Source: Atherix ibis (taxonomy: Eukaryota > Arthropoda > Insecta > Diptera > Athericidae). From it: a stretch of 64,000 nt of DNA. The translations under genes and the position numbers were made by a program. Below, in pieces: positions 38,056 through 49,771 of the stretch. The notes under the pieces are model-generated. The model did no database searches and was not told the origin of the DNA. It saw only the letters and a program-made list of their open reading frames with translations. The DNA lies in NCBI GenBank assembly GCA_958298945.1, contig OY282605.1:34388811-34452810 (forward strand), written 5' to 3'. Each line of letters starts with the position of its first letter. Position 1 is the first letter of the stretch.

Positions 38056-38507
38056 ATTTCTGTGACTGATAACATGTGGAAACTTAGACTTCCTTGGAAA
38101 CAGAAATTAGATTTTGAGAACAGCTCCATAACAATCGATGTGTATATAATATTGTATAATTTGAAATTTCAGTACTAAATTAAGTAAATTTTAATATAGA
38201 AATAAAAATATATTAATTTAATGAAAGAAACTATTTCCTATCAACAAACGACACTTTTATCAACTCCTTCCTGTTAATATTAAATTATTTGAAGTAACAG
38301 AAAATTTATTTCAAATAATATTAATATCCTAAAATTAGTTGCTAGCAAAATAAATAATTATTTTCTTTATTAAATTTACAAATAGGTCTTTGGAAAATCA
38401 CTTTAACAGAAACATTTTCTTCTCTTTTTTGTCATATTTTTATGTGACTGTCTTTCACCGTCCATTCTCCGAAATAACTAATTGCATCGTGTCATCGAAA
38501 ATCGTAG
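38056..38507 (+). other. intron sequence preceding the first visible Dok-7-like exon
   Basis: Lies between the right end of the M3 mariner remnant and the acceptor AG at 38506-38507. It contains a branch-point-like 'taactaat' about 30 bases before the acceptor and a pyrimidine-rich stretch around 38410-38470. The reading frame happens to stay open upstream of the AG, but alignment with Dok-7 breaks exactly there, so I treat this as intron. Confidence 0.6.
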
Positions 38508-41500
38508 ATTGCCTGCACCTACAACTTTACAGAGATTCAAAGGATCGTTACAAGCAAGGACAGACGAAAGCATCACTGTCGTTACAACATTTTTTGGGCG
38601 TCGAAACTGGCTTCACACTAGACAAGGAATCGAATACGATAGCAATCATTTGCCAGGATGTCATCGTTGTCCTGGCGTTCGATACACGAGAAAGACTAAT
38701 GCAATGGCAGGTTAGTAGCCAGTGTTTATTTACTGAAAATGTGTATTATTGTGTGTTTGTGGGTATTGGGAAGTAATTTTGTGAGTGATGCGAGTTTAGA
38801 TAATTTATGTGGGTGGTTTGTGCGATTTTGATTAAAAACTTTGGATCACAGGTGAAGATATCAAATCATCTCGGAGATGACATTCAATATCTGGTGCTGG
38901 TGTCATCAGCACCGTCAAAATCAAAAATGCAAACAGGTCCAGCTCGGATGCACATTCAAGACCATCGATTTTGTTTAACAACAGGTGTTCCTCCGAAGTT
39001 GGCCGGTCTATGGGATATTGCCTATTTGAGGTTAGTTCGAATCCTGATTGCACTGTTTACCAATATTATCCGATAGTGTATCGACAGTATCTGATGTTGT
39101 TAATTATTTCTGCTTTGTAGACGATACGGTGTAGTTGATAATCGGTTCTGTTTTGAGGGCGGTTCAAGGTGTGGCAAAGGTGAAGGCCTCTACGTTTTCG
39201 TAACAGATCAGGGTGATGAGATAACACAAACACTTCGACTAGCATCACAGGCCAAATTGTCGACTAAGAAACGTCAGTTGGCAAGGAAATTAGCAAGTAA
39301 TTGCCTTTTGTTGATATTTTAATTAAACGATACTATAATAGAGCGTCCCGTCTCCTTCCTATTCTCATTACCGTTTATGCAGCTGTGGACAGTCCAAGGA
39401 AGGTATTATCACCGAGGCCATTAGATGGTGATGGTGATGTTTATTCGTGCCACATAGATGATTCGTCCTGCACATGTGGTTCTCGGACACCATACTGGCC
39501 ATCGCAGGAGTCTCGAGATGTTGACTATGGTTGTGGTGATACTGCATCTGTATCAGAGTGCCATGATAGCTTTAATGATGGCGAACTCTTTTCTAAGTAA
39601 TTACGTTTATTTATCATGGTTTGCATCGTCTGAATGTTGAATTTTTATCTGTCTATTTAGGAATCCTGCCGCTACAATCGAACGTTGCATGAGTTGTATA
39701 TCGAAATTAGGTGCACCGACGATGTCACGTAGTTCTACAGCGACCGGAAATGCCACACCTGGTAGTACACAACCACCTCTTTGGACAATCTTGACCGAGC
39801 AAAATAATCAAACAAATCTTAATATAAAAAGTATCACCACGGGTGTAGACCGTATGTCTATTTGTTCGTCACATGGCAGCAGCGGTGGTTATGGGAGTAG
39901 CGGTGGCTCAGAGTATTCAGTGCCGAGGATGACAACAACAGTCACTAATTCAACATATGGAGCCGATACCTACTACGAGTCCATTCAGATGCCACAACGT
40001 TGCCAAAACAGTCATAAGTCTTCGATGCAACCATGCCAGTGTTGTCCTTCGAAAACTTCTACTCTAAAGTCGATTAAGGGAAACATAAAACTGCCAATGC
40101 CCCTGCCTATTGTTAACCCTTTACACTTACATTCGACATGTATAACCACACAACCCACTCATGTGGGTGCCTATGAAAATTATGATGTTCCGAAAATGCC
40201 GGTACAGATCGAGGAGAATAGCTCCACTGATAACTATGACACACCGAAAAATATTCAAAAGTACCTGTCCGAGGATATGAACAGTAATCAAATGAATGCT
40301 GCAGACAAATACGGAAATTATGATACACCTGCACAGATTGGTAAAATGTGTGGGTGTCTTGTCTCTCAGGAATCGTCGCAAAAATCGCGGGACTTCCCAC
40401 GAAATGACTGTGCTTGCAACCGAGTTATGTCCTGGGCAGACAATTGGATAACACTGCCGTATTGTCGGCGTGGCAATGGAATTGAAAATACAGGTCTAAC
40501 TATAAATAAGGTAAAATTGAGCGGAGAGGGTAAAATGCCTGTGGTTCAACCTAGCGGTGAGCTAGCCATATATGCGACAGTGGACTTTTCGAAAAAGAAA
40601 AATCGACGTTTACCCGAAATTAAGCCTTGCGAGTGCAATAAGGATGACAACGACTCCGAAACAAGTTCCTCGAATTATATTAATCTAGACCCCAATCATA
40701 TTTTGAAAGAACCACAACAGGAAGACGAATTAAAGACTGAAAACTTCTCAGCCAATTATACTAATTTAAATTTTGCACAATCATTGGAAAATTATGAAAA
40801 CTCCAAAGAGATTTTGCAAAAAGCTGGAATTACTGCTCAAGAATTGGCTGAGCTTAGAATAAGGGAAGACCAAAATTTCTGCCAGAAATGTGGTCATGTT
40901 AGTGCCAAAACGCCAGATCCGAAGACCGATAGTAAGGGTGAAGTGCAGGAGCCACAAAAAGATTATCTGATAGTAGATACGGAAAAATCTGAAACAATTG
41001 GTAACTTCCATGGTTATCTGCCGATGTCGCCGGCAGCACCAAATTGTTGTGGCGGCCCACCACCTATTCCCTCGAAGAGTGAACTTATCAAGCGCATAAT
41101 GGGTGAGAAGTCGGCCAGTAATCCTAGTCTGTCAGCTCCAGTCGTAGACCGAAGTAGAAAACGCCCTGACCAAACGAGGGTGCCTGGCAGTGCGATGATG
41201 TTGCTTCATCGAACCGGCAGTAGCCCATATAACCGTAAGCAAATTATGGACAATAGCGATCTACTACCACAAGATAAAAGGTTTGCGGCGCGGAAACGAT
41301 CCTCGTCTGCAGATTCGTCACGATTTTTAGAAGATCCAGAAGAGTTCGATAGTTCAGAAACATTACGCAAGTCGTCCATTACTCAAATTGATGGTAGACG
41401 CTCATCATCACCATGCTTGCATCAGGAAATGGAACCGTGCACCGATGAAGTGTGCTATACAAAACCAAACGAAACGGAAGATGAATCTTCAGTTACTTCA

Positions 41501-42496
41501 ACATCGCAGAGTCAAAACTCACAATCGGTGCATATTCGCCGGTCGGCAAGTGTACCCTGCAAAGCCCAAAATCGAGACTCGTCCAGTTCAAATGACTCAG
41601 GCGTATCAACGGGTTCGTTGAGGCATCGTGTAGGCGATTTTCATGAGTTTGAGCTTCCTCTAACAACTGCGATGTCTGCACGAAGACACCAGCGACACAT
41701 TCAACCAGTAACCACATGCGTCCATGCAACTCTGCCGCGACGATCAAAATCATTCGATCCATTGCGTGAGATCTCGTTCCAATTTCAAAAAGTTGAACTT
41801 ACAGGAAAGAGCACATCTGCCGAAGCTGAAGTACCAATATGCCCACCAAAAAATAGAGGATTCGCCAGTCCTTGTGAAGGTGTGTCTATGGCCGGACCAC
41901 CTTATGTCGATTCGCGGAGCACTAGTAGTGGAACATCCGATATGTCCGATTACATCGAAACATTGTCATTATCTAGTCATAGTTCATCGGATGCTCCTGA
42001 GAATCTAAGGTAATTAAAAAATCATCTTGAATACTGGATTTTATAAAAAAAACATTATTTTCACAAAAAACTTTTTCTCTATAGACTTCTGCGTCAGGCA
42101 ACATCTACCTTAAGACCACGTTCTGGTAAGGAATACCAAAATATTGATAGGTCACTTTTATCATTGACACAGAGTGGAGATCCTATGAAAGTTCACAATA
42201 CTACGCCAAGTCAACTACGTGGATTACTTTCCTGTTCTGCTAATTATGCCAACATCACTCCAGTTCCAGAGAATGCCGAATCACCAAGTCCTGGTTACCA
42301 GAGCGGTGGATCACCTCAAGAAGCACATGCGGAATCGTTCGTTTTTAAGGTAAATTCTTAAAAATTTATTTTGAATTTTCTCATAAAGATTTTTCAATTT
42401 TTCAAATTAAAAAAAAAAATAATGGAAAAATGTTGGTAAATATTTTTAACAAGTTTTTTTTTTTTGTTTTTCTAATTTTTACAGAACGAAATCTAA
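38508..42496 (+). CDS. Dok-7-like PH/PTB docking adaptor, seven 3' exons (5' end missing)
   Basis: Exons by GT-AG junctions and unbroken frame: 38508-38710, 38852-39030, 39121-39296, 39383-39596, 39661-42009, 42085-42349 and 42485-42496 with TAA at 42494, giving about 1131 residues. Exons 1-2 encode the second half of a PH domain (LAFDTRERLMQWQ, like the Dok-7 segment ending in C-A-W). Exons 2-3 encode an IRS/Dok-type PTB domain with the hallmark LRRYGVVDNRFCFEGGSRCG. The rest is a Ser/Asn-rich tail with Y-D-V/T-P motifs (codons at 40181, 40235, 40319), Y-I-N-L (40676), Y-T-N-L (40757), Y-L-P-M (41015) and DSGVSTGS (41594), close to a motif in vertebrate Dok-7. In vertebrates Dok-7 is a cytoplasmic adaptor that activates the kinase MuSK and recruits Crk through phosphotyrosines; the same kind of role here is inference. 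The first exon starts within a codon, so the initiator ATG and early PH domain are on an unseen upstream exon. Other Dok/IRS proteins are less likely because the PTB signature is Dok-7-type. Confidence 0.88.
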
Positions 42497-43720
42497 TCAA
42501 AGCAATAAGCAATAACGTACAGGTAAACTGCATTCAACAAATATTTATTTATATATATATATATATAATAAATTAAATTAAATTAAATGAACTAATTCTA
42601 ATTATAATTAAAAAAAAAGGTAATAATAGTAACAATAACGTATATTAATACTAGTAATTAGGGATTTTCTGATTGAAATATTTTTTTAGTTCCTAATTAT
42701 TATTGAAGTGTATAATCTAAGTTAAATTAGAAAAATAAAAATAAGAAAAGAAAACACAGATAATTATAAAATCAATAATAATAATATTAAAGAAAAAGAA
42801 ACCAGAGTTTTTTCTTTTTGTTTGTTTGAGGGGGAAAAATTTGTAAATTGGATTTAATTCTTAAGCATAAAAAGATGAAAATGAAGACAAGTGAAAAAAA
42901 AAATATTTGTAAGATTTAACTCCAAACATAGCCGATTTGTAATTATAATATTAAAAGGTAAATTTTATTGATTTTAATCAATTTTATTGTATATGATATA
43001 ATTACCATTAATTAATATTGGAGAAAAATCTTTCATAAACTAACCTAACCGAAAAACTATACCAAAAAGGATATTCTGACACGTACGTACTCGTCATATG
43101 CGTCATATGTACTTACCGAAAAATTATTTAAAAAAACAAAAAATCAAATGTAAATTTTGACTAGCACAAAATAAAAATAGAATGCAGATTTTTTTATTAT
43201 AAATTAATATATATATATATATACTTAAAAATAAAATAATTATTTTTAAGTTTAGTAAGTGATAAATAATATATAAAAAAAAAAATTCTTTTTTACAATA
43301 ATACGAATACAAAAATACTTACAAGAAGGGGTAGAAATAGAAAATATTTTTTATTATAACAGCAACGATTATTATTCTCACCTCACCTCATACAGGAAGA
43401 GAAGATTAATCCCTTTTACGATCTTATTTCAACATATATTATTAACAGGACATTTTTTTAAATAAATAATTCTATATTCTCTAATTATATATATATAAAT
43501 AAACCTAAAATGCAAAATAAAATATGAATTATACTTTAAAGGATAACAGAGGATAAACTGAATTTTATTTAAATTTTTAAAAGTAAAATAGAAAATATGT
43601 AATAGTGGTAGCAGTAAATCAAACAGAAAATCTTTCATTGTAAATAGGACATTTTGATTTATAAAAAATAAAAAAAAAAACTATATTATTTTGTTTGTTT
43701 GATTAATTTTTCATTTCTAT
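42497..43720 (+). other. probable 3' untranslated and downstream region of the Dok-7-like gene
   Basis: Extremely AT-rich sequence after the TAA at 42494, with many AATAAA-like signals, so no single poly(A) site can be chosen. It includes an (AT)n run at 42551-42568. An 'acag/gtaaac' string near 42520 could act as a further splice donor in the 3' UTR, which I cannot test. The right edge is arbitrary. Confidence 0.4.
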
Positions 43721-44529
43721 ATATAATATTATAATACATAAAACTATACATACATAAAATATATTTAGTAGTAGATATATGCAAAATACATAAATACATA
43801 TACAACTATTTAAAATATGTATTTTCTATTGAAATGATTTTTGATTTATTTTCATAACTTTTCTAACTGAAGCAATATAAAGTAATTGAAAAAAAAATAT
43901 TAAAAAACCAAAAAAAAAAAACATTATGCATAGTAAAGGAAAATAGTTGGTATTTCTTTCTATCATAGAATTAAAAAATAATTACTTATTAATAATAATT
44001 ATTATTAAATATTTATTTTAATAAATTATTTCATTTGAATATATTAATATGGAAAAAAGCTTAGAGAATATGGAAATACCGAACGAAGCGATTCTGTAAC
44101 AATCAAACAACATTTGCTGTGTTAAGCAAATCAAGTCGAACACAATTGCGACGAGCGTCTGCGACAGCACTGGTAACATTTTTAAAACCTTCACAATTTT
44201 ATGGGAGCGTACACAATTGCAAGCAGCACCGAGAATAAGTTGTTCTGTGTTCACTCGTCGATTTAAGTGGAATCTCTAATTTTCATTCCTCTTCGTAGTA
44301 CTGCCAAAATTAGAAGTTATCCATTTGCTAAGTAAATATTAATTAATGATATTTAAAATTTTATTTGAAATTAAATTTTATAATATTATATTGATTAAAT
44401 TTTGCCATTATATTGTAGCATAAAACATATAAATTTAACTTAAACAATTGCTACTAGCCTTTTTGTAGAACTAAAACTTTCCTGATTATTGCATTTTGCG
44501 CACATTGCTAGCTGTTATTCGACCATTAC
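43721..44529. other. no recognisable gene
   Basis: AT-rich sequence downstream of the Dok-7-like gene. A minus-strand frame at 44018-44254 (78 codons) has no recognisable domain. Confidence 0.4.
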
Positions 44530-44639
44530 TCGAGATTTGTTGGGTTTTAACTGCCTTAAAATTTGAAGATTATCTACGTTAATATGATATTTTACATATA
44601 AAGGGTTTTCAAAAAAGAGTGATATGATTTCTTAAAAAA

Positions 44640-45450
44640 AAAAACACTAATTACGAGTATTAAGGAAATTCAAATGTTTTTCGAATTCGATGAACCAAAT
44701 TTTTTTTCGAGCACTTTTTTCACTAAATCAAGTCGTATATCATGAATAGCACGTTCAATATTAACTTCTAAAGCTTGAAGAGAGTCTAGTTTATTGCTAA
44801 AGACCAATGACTTCAAATAAACCCACAAGAAATAGTCTAATGGTGTTAAATCAATGTCACAATTTTTGAAATAATCGAATCTCCAAACTTTTCTCGCAAT
44901 AATTCGGTTGTTGCACGTGATGTGTGGCACGTAGCCCTGTCTTGTTAGAACCACATGTTGTCAAGATCAACTTCTTCCAATTTCAGCCATAGAATGTTGG
45001 TTATCATCGATCTCCATTGCCAGTAACGATGTTACCAGCTTCATTTCGAAAGAAGTACGGACCGATGATTCCACCAGACAAAAAACCACACCAAACTGTC
45101 AATTTAGGTGAATGTAATGGGTGTTCATGAATAATTTGTAGATTTTCTTCGCACCAGAATCGACGGTTTTGTTTATTTACCGCACCACTCAGATGAAAGT
45201 AAGCCTCATCGGAGAAGATGATTTACTTAAAAAAATCGTTATCATTTTCAAATTGTTCCAAGACAAAATCAGCAAAATCACGACGTTAATGATAGTTTAT
45301 AATAAAATTGTAAACATTGTTGAATATAATGAAGAAAAAAAACAGATCATGGCACATTATAAATAGCCTAAACGTCATTTAGAAATCATATTGCTCTTAT
45401 TGGAAAATCCTTTATGTGTATATATGGAAAAGATTAACATATTCAAATTG
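44640..45450 (-). mobile_element. B1, Tc1/mariner-superfamily (DDE_3-type) transposase pseudogene
   Basis: The best preserved member of the A/B/C group. The minus strand reads F-A-D-F-V-L-E-Q-F-E-N-D, I-I-F-S-D-E-A-Y-F-H-L-S-G-A-V-N-K-Q-N (first catalytic Asp, near 45165-45225), LHSPKLTVWCGFLSGGIIG, P-Y-F-F-R-N-E-A-G-N, then Q-D-R-A-T-C-H-T (second Asp, shifted frame, near 44940), and D-I-D-L-T-P-L-D-Y-F-L-W-V-Y-L-K-S (third Asp, near 44820-44870), ending near 44670. The W-P-P-R-S-C segment before D-L-T-P is missing. N-terminal DNA-binding domains are not recognisable. It interrupts or abuts family A sequence on both sides (44530-44600 and 45450 onward). Confidence 0.8.
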
Positions 45451-45890
45451 CATGATCTTGGCGGCCTCTTGACATCATCAAATCTCGAATTAACACGCTT
45501 CCTTGTTGAAATTTGTCATGTTGTTTGGCTTATGGTGCCTTTTCTTGTTCAAATCACATATGATCCAAAAAATTCGGTTCTGTCAGACTAAACTGTATAA
45601 CAAAAGTTATTTTTCGCAGACACAACAGCTTTTCCATAGTCCCTTGTGGTTTTTGAGAGCCCCATATATAAAATATTTGATTATTGATATTTTAACTGAG
45701 TGAGAAATCATCCTTATCGGTTAAAAAAAATTTCCCGTTTCTAGAAAATTTTCCAAAAATTTAAACAAGTTCTTCTCTTTCATTATATAAAATGGCAAAT
45801 TTTATATCAATTGACAATTATCTAATAACAGGGCTGTAAACTTTTCAAAACATAAAATGCAAAATTCTTAACATAAAATCATAAATCAAT
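45450..45890 (-). mobile_element. family A remnant, copy A5
   Basis: Begins 'catgatcttggcggcctctt' (the marker block also used by the tandem array), then 'gacatcatcaaatctcgaat', 'cagacacaacagcttttcca', 'gtggtttttgagagcccca' and 'tataaaatggcaaat'. The order is the same as in the other copies. No frame survives. Confidence 0.6.
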
Positions 45891-46959
45891 GATGCTTCTT
45901 TACTATGTCCAATTATAATTATTTTTATTGAATTTCCTGTTTGCATGTCGCAGTTGTGTTTGGCGAGCATAAGCCTATAGTTTGTTACTTTAAAGGGAAA
46001 AATTGATTTTTTTTTCTAAACGAAACCGATTTAAATTCAGAATTTTTTCATATTTATTTCAAATAAAATTTTTTTTTTTTTTAAGTTTTAAAAGTAAAGA
46101 AAAAGTAACATAAATATTTGGAATTGGATTTTTTTTTTTAAATTAACAACTATTCATTACTCTGATAAATATTATTATAATAGAAATGACTGGGTAAATA
46201 ATTATGTATAATTATTATGATTACCACTATTAAATTAATCATAGACTGATGATGAATTATTATATAATAAATAAATAAAAAAAAAAACAGAAATATTACT
46301 AAAACAAAAAAACAAAAATTATTGCAAACAAAATACTAAAAAAAAATATTGTAAAATTATAAAAACCAATTAATTTAATTAAAAACATAATAAGGAAAAT
46401 TATTTAAATTTCAAAAAAAAAAACCCACTAAAAATCAAATAAAATTTAAAAGAAGAAATTTAAAAAACACAACAACAACAAAATAGATAAAACTAGAAAA
46501 TATTTAAAAATGAAATTTTTTTGGTAAATTTTTACTAAGAAAAATTTCCAAAAGAAAATTCGAAGCAAAATTTATTAAGATAATAAAAATAAAAAATGAA
46601 TTCACTTTTTGTCAAAATCAAATTGGCTTAGAGAAAGACTCTAACGCAATATGTTTACGATAAATAAAGAAAATTTAAAGTAAATACAAAATTATGGTGC
46701 ATTTTCATTTAAGGATATTATAATTAAAGCAAATTTCTTTACAGATAATTTTATTTTTTAAAATGTAAAATTAACAAAATCCAACTCTAGACTACGTGGT
46801 TAATGAGCAAAATTTCTAATTGGTCTACTTAAATTAATCGGAACCAATTTCTGGATTAATTATTAAGAATCTATTACAACTTCTGCATTTTATAGTACTG
46901 TCCCCGGTGTGTTTCTTGATATTAGAGAATTCATTAGATTTAAATGAATCGAATAAAGG
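45891..46959. other. no recognisable gene; extremely A/T-rich
   Basis: Long A-rich and T-rich runs, no coding potential. Confidence 0.5.
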
Positions 46960-47480
46960 CGCTAATATCTCTCCCATGTTAGCTGATGTTCCACAGGTAA
47001 GTCTAATTGGACCCATTCTTTACAATATTACATACTGATATTTGCCACATACACGTCTTGCATATAGTGAAAATCCCCAACATGCGTCCGGAATACTCCG
47101 ATCTCAAATACAAAACCCTACAGAGCTGGTTTATCAGGTGTAGAATAAAATTTAATAAATATTAAACTACCTACGTGAATTTTACTCTCTACCATGATCC
47201 ATGTCCTCCCATTTACTTTAATGGCAGCGAAATACCATAACACACCGAAGTTCGGTGACCTTACTCAAACATTTGATAAGGAACCGACACACAAAGCTTA
47301 AAAGACAAGAACTAAAAAGACGATACCTACAACATCTTTTACTTCTAGACAAACGTTCTAACCTTACTATAGGCAGCAAAGTACTTTTATACAATGTGCT
47401 GATGAAACCCATTTGGACTTATGGACTAGAATTCTGGGATCTTCCCAACGAAACCAATCCCTGCAATCAAAAATAATTTC
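46960..47480 (+). mobile_element. jockey-like LINE reverse-transcriptase fragment, plus strand
   Basis: The plus strand reads A-D-V-P-Q-V-S-L-I-G-P-I-L-Y-N-I (near 46980-47028; compare A-G-V-P-Q-G-S-V-L-G-P-x-L-Y-x-I), later L-R-E-F-Y-S-L and Y-F-N-G-S-E, and at 47255-47476 L-I-R-N-R-H-T-K-L-K-R-Q-E-L, N-L-T-I-G-S-K-V-L-L-Y, and K-P-I-W-T-Y-G-L-E-F-W-D-L, the conserved end of the RT domain in this group. The F-A-D-D box region is corrupted. Opposite orientation to the LINE remnants at 28 and 55 kb. Confidence 0.75.
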
Positions 47481-49227
47481 GATTGATTATTAATACCAAT
47501 TACCTTTCACTTTAATTAATAATATTATTCAAATTTGTTTGTTATATAGTTGTAGTTGTAGATATCTGCAAAAATTAAAAATAAATATATTAAAAAAATG
47601 TCTGCATTTTTAAACTGCTTTAAAACTTGAATTTAAAAAGGACATTAAGAATTTTATTGATTTTAGTAAACAGGAAAAAATGATTATTGGTGATAAAATA
47701 TTGTAGAACGCATGAAAAATTTAATATAACTCTGATCATAAAAGGATGATTTTATGGTGAGGACGATGACAATATGATGCATCAATGTGAAAGGAAGTAT
47801 TGAAGATAAGCATACAAGCAGATATTTTATTTTTATATCTCCTTGGTATGCAAAACTTGCAGTAGGCATCCATATAATTTTTGTAAAGGATAAAATTTAA
47901 TATTTCCTTCATTTCGAAGAATATTGATAGGAAAAATTGCATTCTAAAAAAGTAATTTCCACTTTAAAGAATTTCTTTTTTTTTTAGCAATTTCTTTCAT
48001 CAAAAGTGACTTGGTTCGAATATTTTCTTTCTGTTTTTGGTATAAAGTTTGTTATTATCTATGCTCGCATATACTTTAAAATACTAAAATATGCCGGACA
48101 TAAGCATCCATGGCTATCCAGATAAATAGACATGAATGCTGGTATGAATATGGCCATAGATGAGTGGTTTCGATAGAAAACCATTAGGGGTAAATTGCTA
48201 AATCCCTTTTGTGAATCGATTTTGCTCACTTGGATACAAAGGGTACATAATAAATTTATATCCGCTTTCCGTGTGTATTAGAATATAACCAAAAATGATT
48301 GAAAACTTAATAGATACACGTGAAAATCGTTTTCACTAACCCATGTCCTAATTTCTTTTGAATAGAGGATATTTGTATGGAAATTACCGGCCTTTGGGTA
48401 TTCTACTTAATATATAGACAAGAGATTGTTTATCTAAATAATTATTTCACAAAGATTTGTTATCGTGTATTACCCGTTCAATAAGCAATGTATGTGCAAA
48501 TAGATATGAACATAAGAACGTATTATATTGCTCGTTTTTCAAAGTGATTTTGCAGTCGTCTTCAATATAAAAACAAATATAAATTGGGGTAGAAAAATAT
48601 ACTTTCTCATATTAAAAGGAAAATATTATATATACTCAACCTATTTAAGTATAGGAAATTTCATCGAAAAAGACTGTATCATTTAATATCATTATTGTTA
48701 TGTTAAATGAAGCCTGAACTATGTACAATGAAGAATAATGGAAAAATAAATAAACTGCAATCTTATCGAAGTTGATAAAAAAAATCAATAAAAGTATGTA
48801 ATTTCTTCTTGAGTGGAACAAAAAAAAGCAAAAACATCTTTTGTTAATGAAAATAAAACATTTTTTATGTGACATTAATCGTGACCATTCAATCGTTCAG
48901 TCGACACGGCTCCTAATACTCAATTTCTTCCTTTTTGATATACCTGACCCCGAACGTATCTAGTTAATGTATACTTACAAATAACTGAACAAAAAGGAAT
49001 TTCAACAGTAAAGAATATAATAAAATCAAAGAAATTAAATACTTGTTTACGTTTTGGAAGACCATACAATTATTTTTTTGACTACTAATAAAATTCCATC
49101 CATCAACAAAACACTTAGCAGACGGACATATTATCAACACGTTAAATGACGAATTCATGTTCGATAATTTGATGAATGTGGGTAAGTCTAAAGATAAACT
49201 TTTATATCTATAGGAAAATCGAAAATC

Positions 49228-49260
<33 letters not shown>

Positions 49261-49537
49261 GTTTCTAAACCGTCTAAGAAAGAATCGTAGATATTTTTAT
49301 GGATTTCCTCGTCTAATAAAAATTATGTCATTTTCTGAATAGAAGTTTTATGATTTTTCATTTTCTTATTTTGTTTTTCAAAATAAATAATCAAGTAGTT
49401 AATTTTAATTTTTAGATCGAAAAAACAGGAAGAATATTTAAAAGGACAGCACTTAATAAAATTTTTCATGGCTTTAGAAACTCAGGAGAAAAAAAATCGT
49501 TTTTGTTTTTCTCATAAATTACTAGTATTTGTATGTA
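47481..49537. other. no recognisable gene
   Basis: AT-rich non-coding sequence. Includes an (ATA)n microsatellite at 49228-49259. Confidence 0.45.
49228..49259. repeat. (ATA)n microsatellite
   Basis: About ten perfect trinucleotide units. Confidence 0.92.
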
Positions 49538-49632
49538 TTGGGTTGTTCGGAAAGTAATTTCGTTTTTTTTTTTATGAAAATGAAAAACGAATATCTTATA
49601 GTGATTTAATATTTTATTTAATTAAATATTAT

Positions 49633-49700
49633 GCAGTCTAATCCAATACCCTTTGCCATATTTCGCAGTCTAATCCAATACCCTTTACCACGCTCATAAA
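49633..49700. repeat. near-tandem duplication inside the M2 copy 2 C-terminus
   Basis: 'cagtctaatccaataccctt' occurs at 49633 and 49667, offset 34 bases. Confidence 0.75.
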
Positions 49701-49771
49701 ATTTTTGTTCTTTGCTGGCAAAAAACTGATCCAAGTGATTTTTGACCTCCTCAATTGAATTAAATGTTTTA

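Noticed and set aside
38390..38507. Open frame upstream of the first Dok-7-like exon as coding sequence
   Set aside because: Similarity to Dok-7 starts only at the D-C-L motif, an acceptor AG sits exactly there, and the upstream residues resemble nothing in the family.
39031..39055. T-loop-like 'gttcgaatcc' as a tRNA gene
   Set aside because: It lies in a Dok-7-like intron, and no acceptor stem, D-loop or anticodon arm can be built around it.
39689..42013. 774-codon open frame as a self-contained gene
   Set aside because: The Met at 39689 is internal. The frame continues upstream across a good acceptor at 39659-39660 into PTB exons, and the apparent stop at 42011-42013 lies in the intron after a donor.
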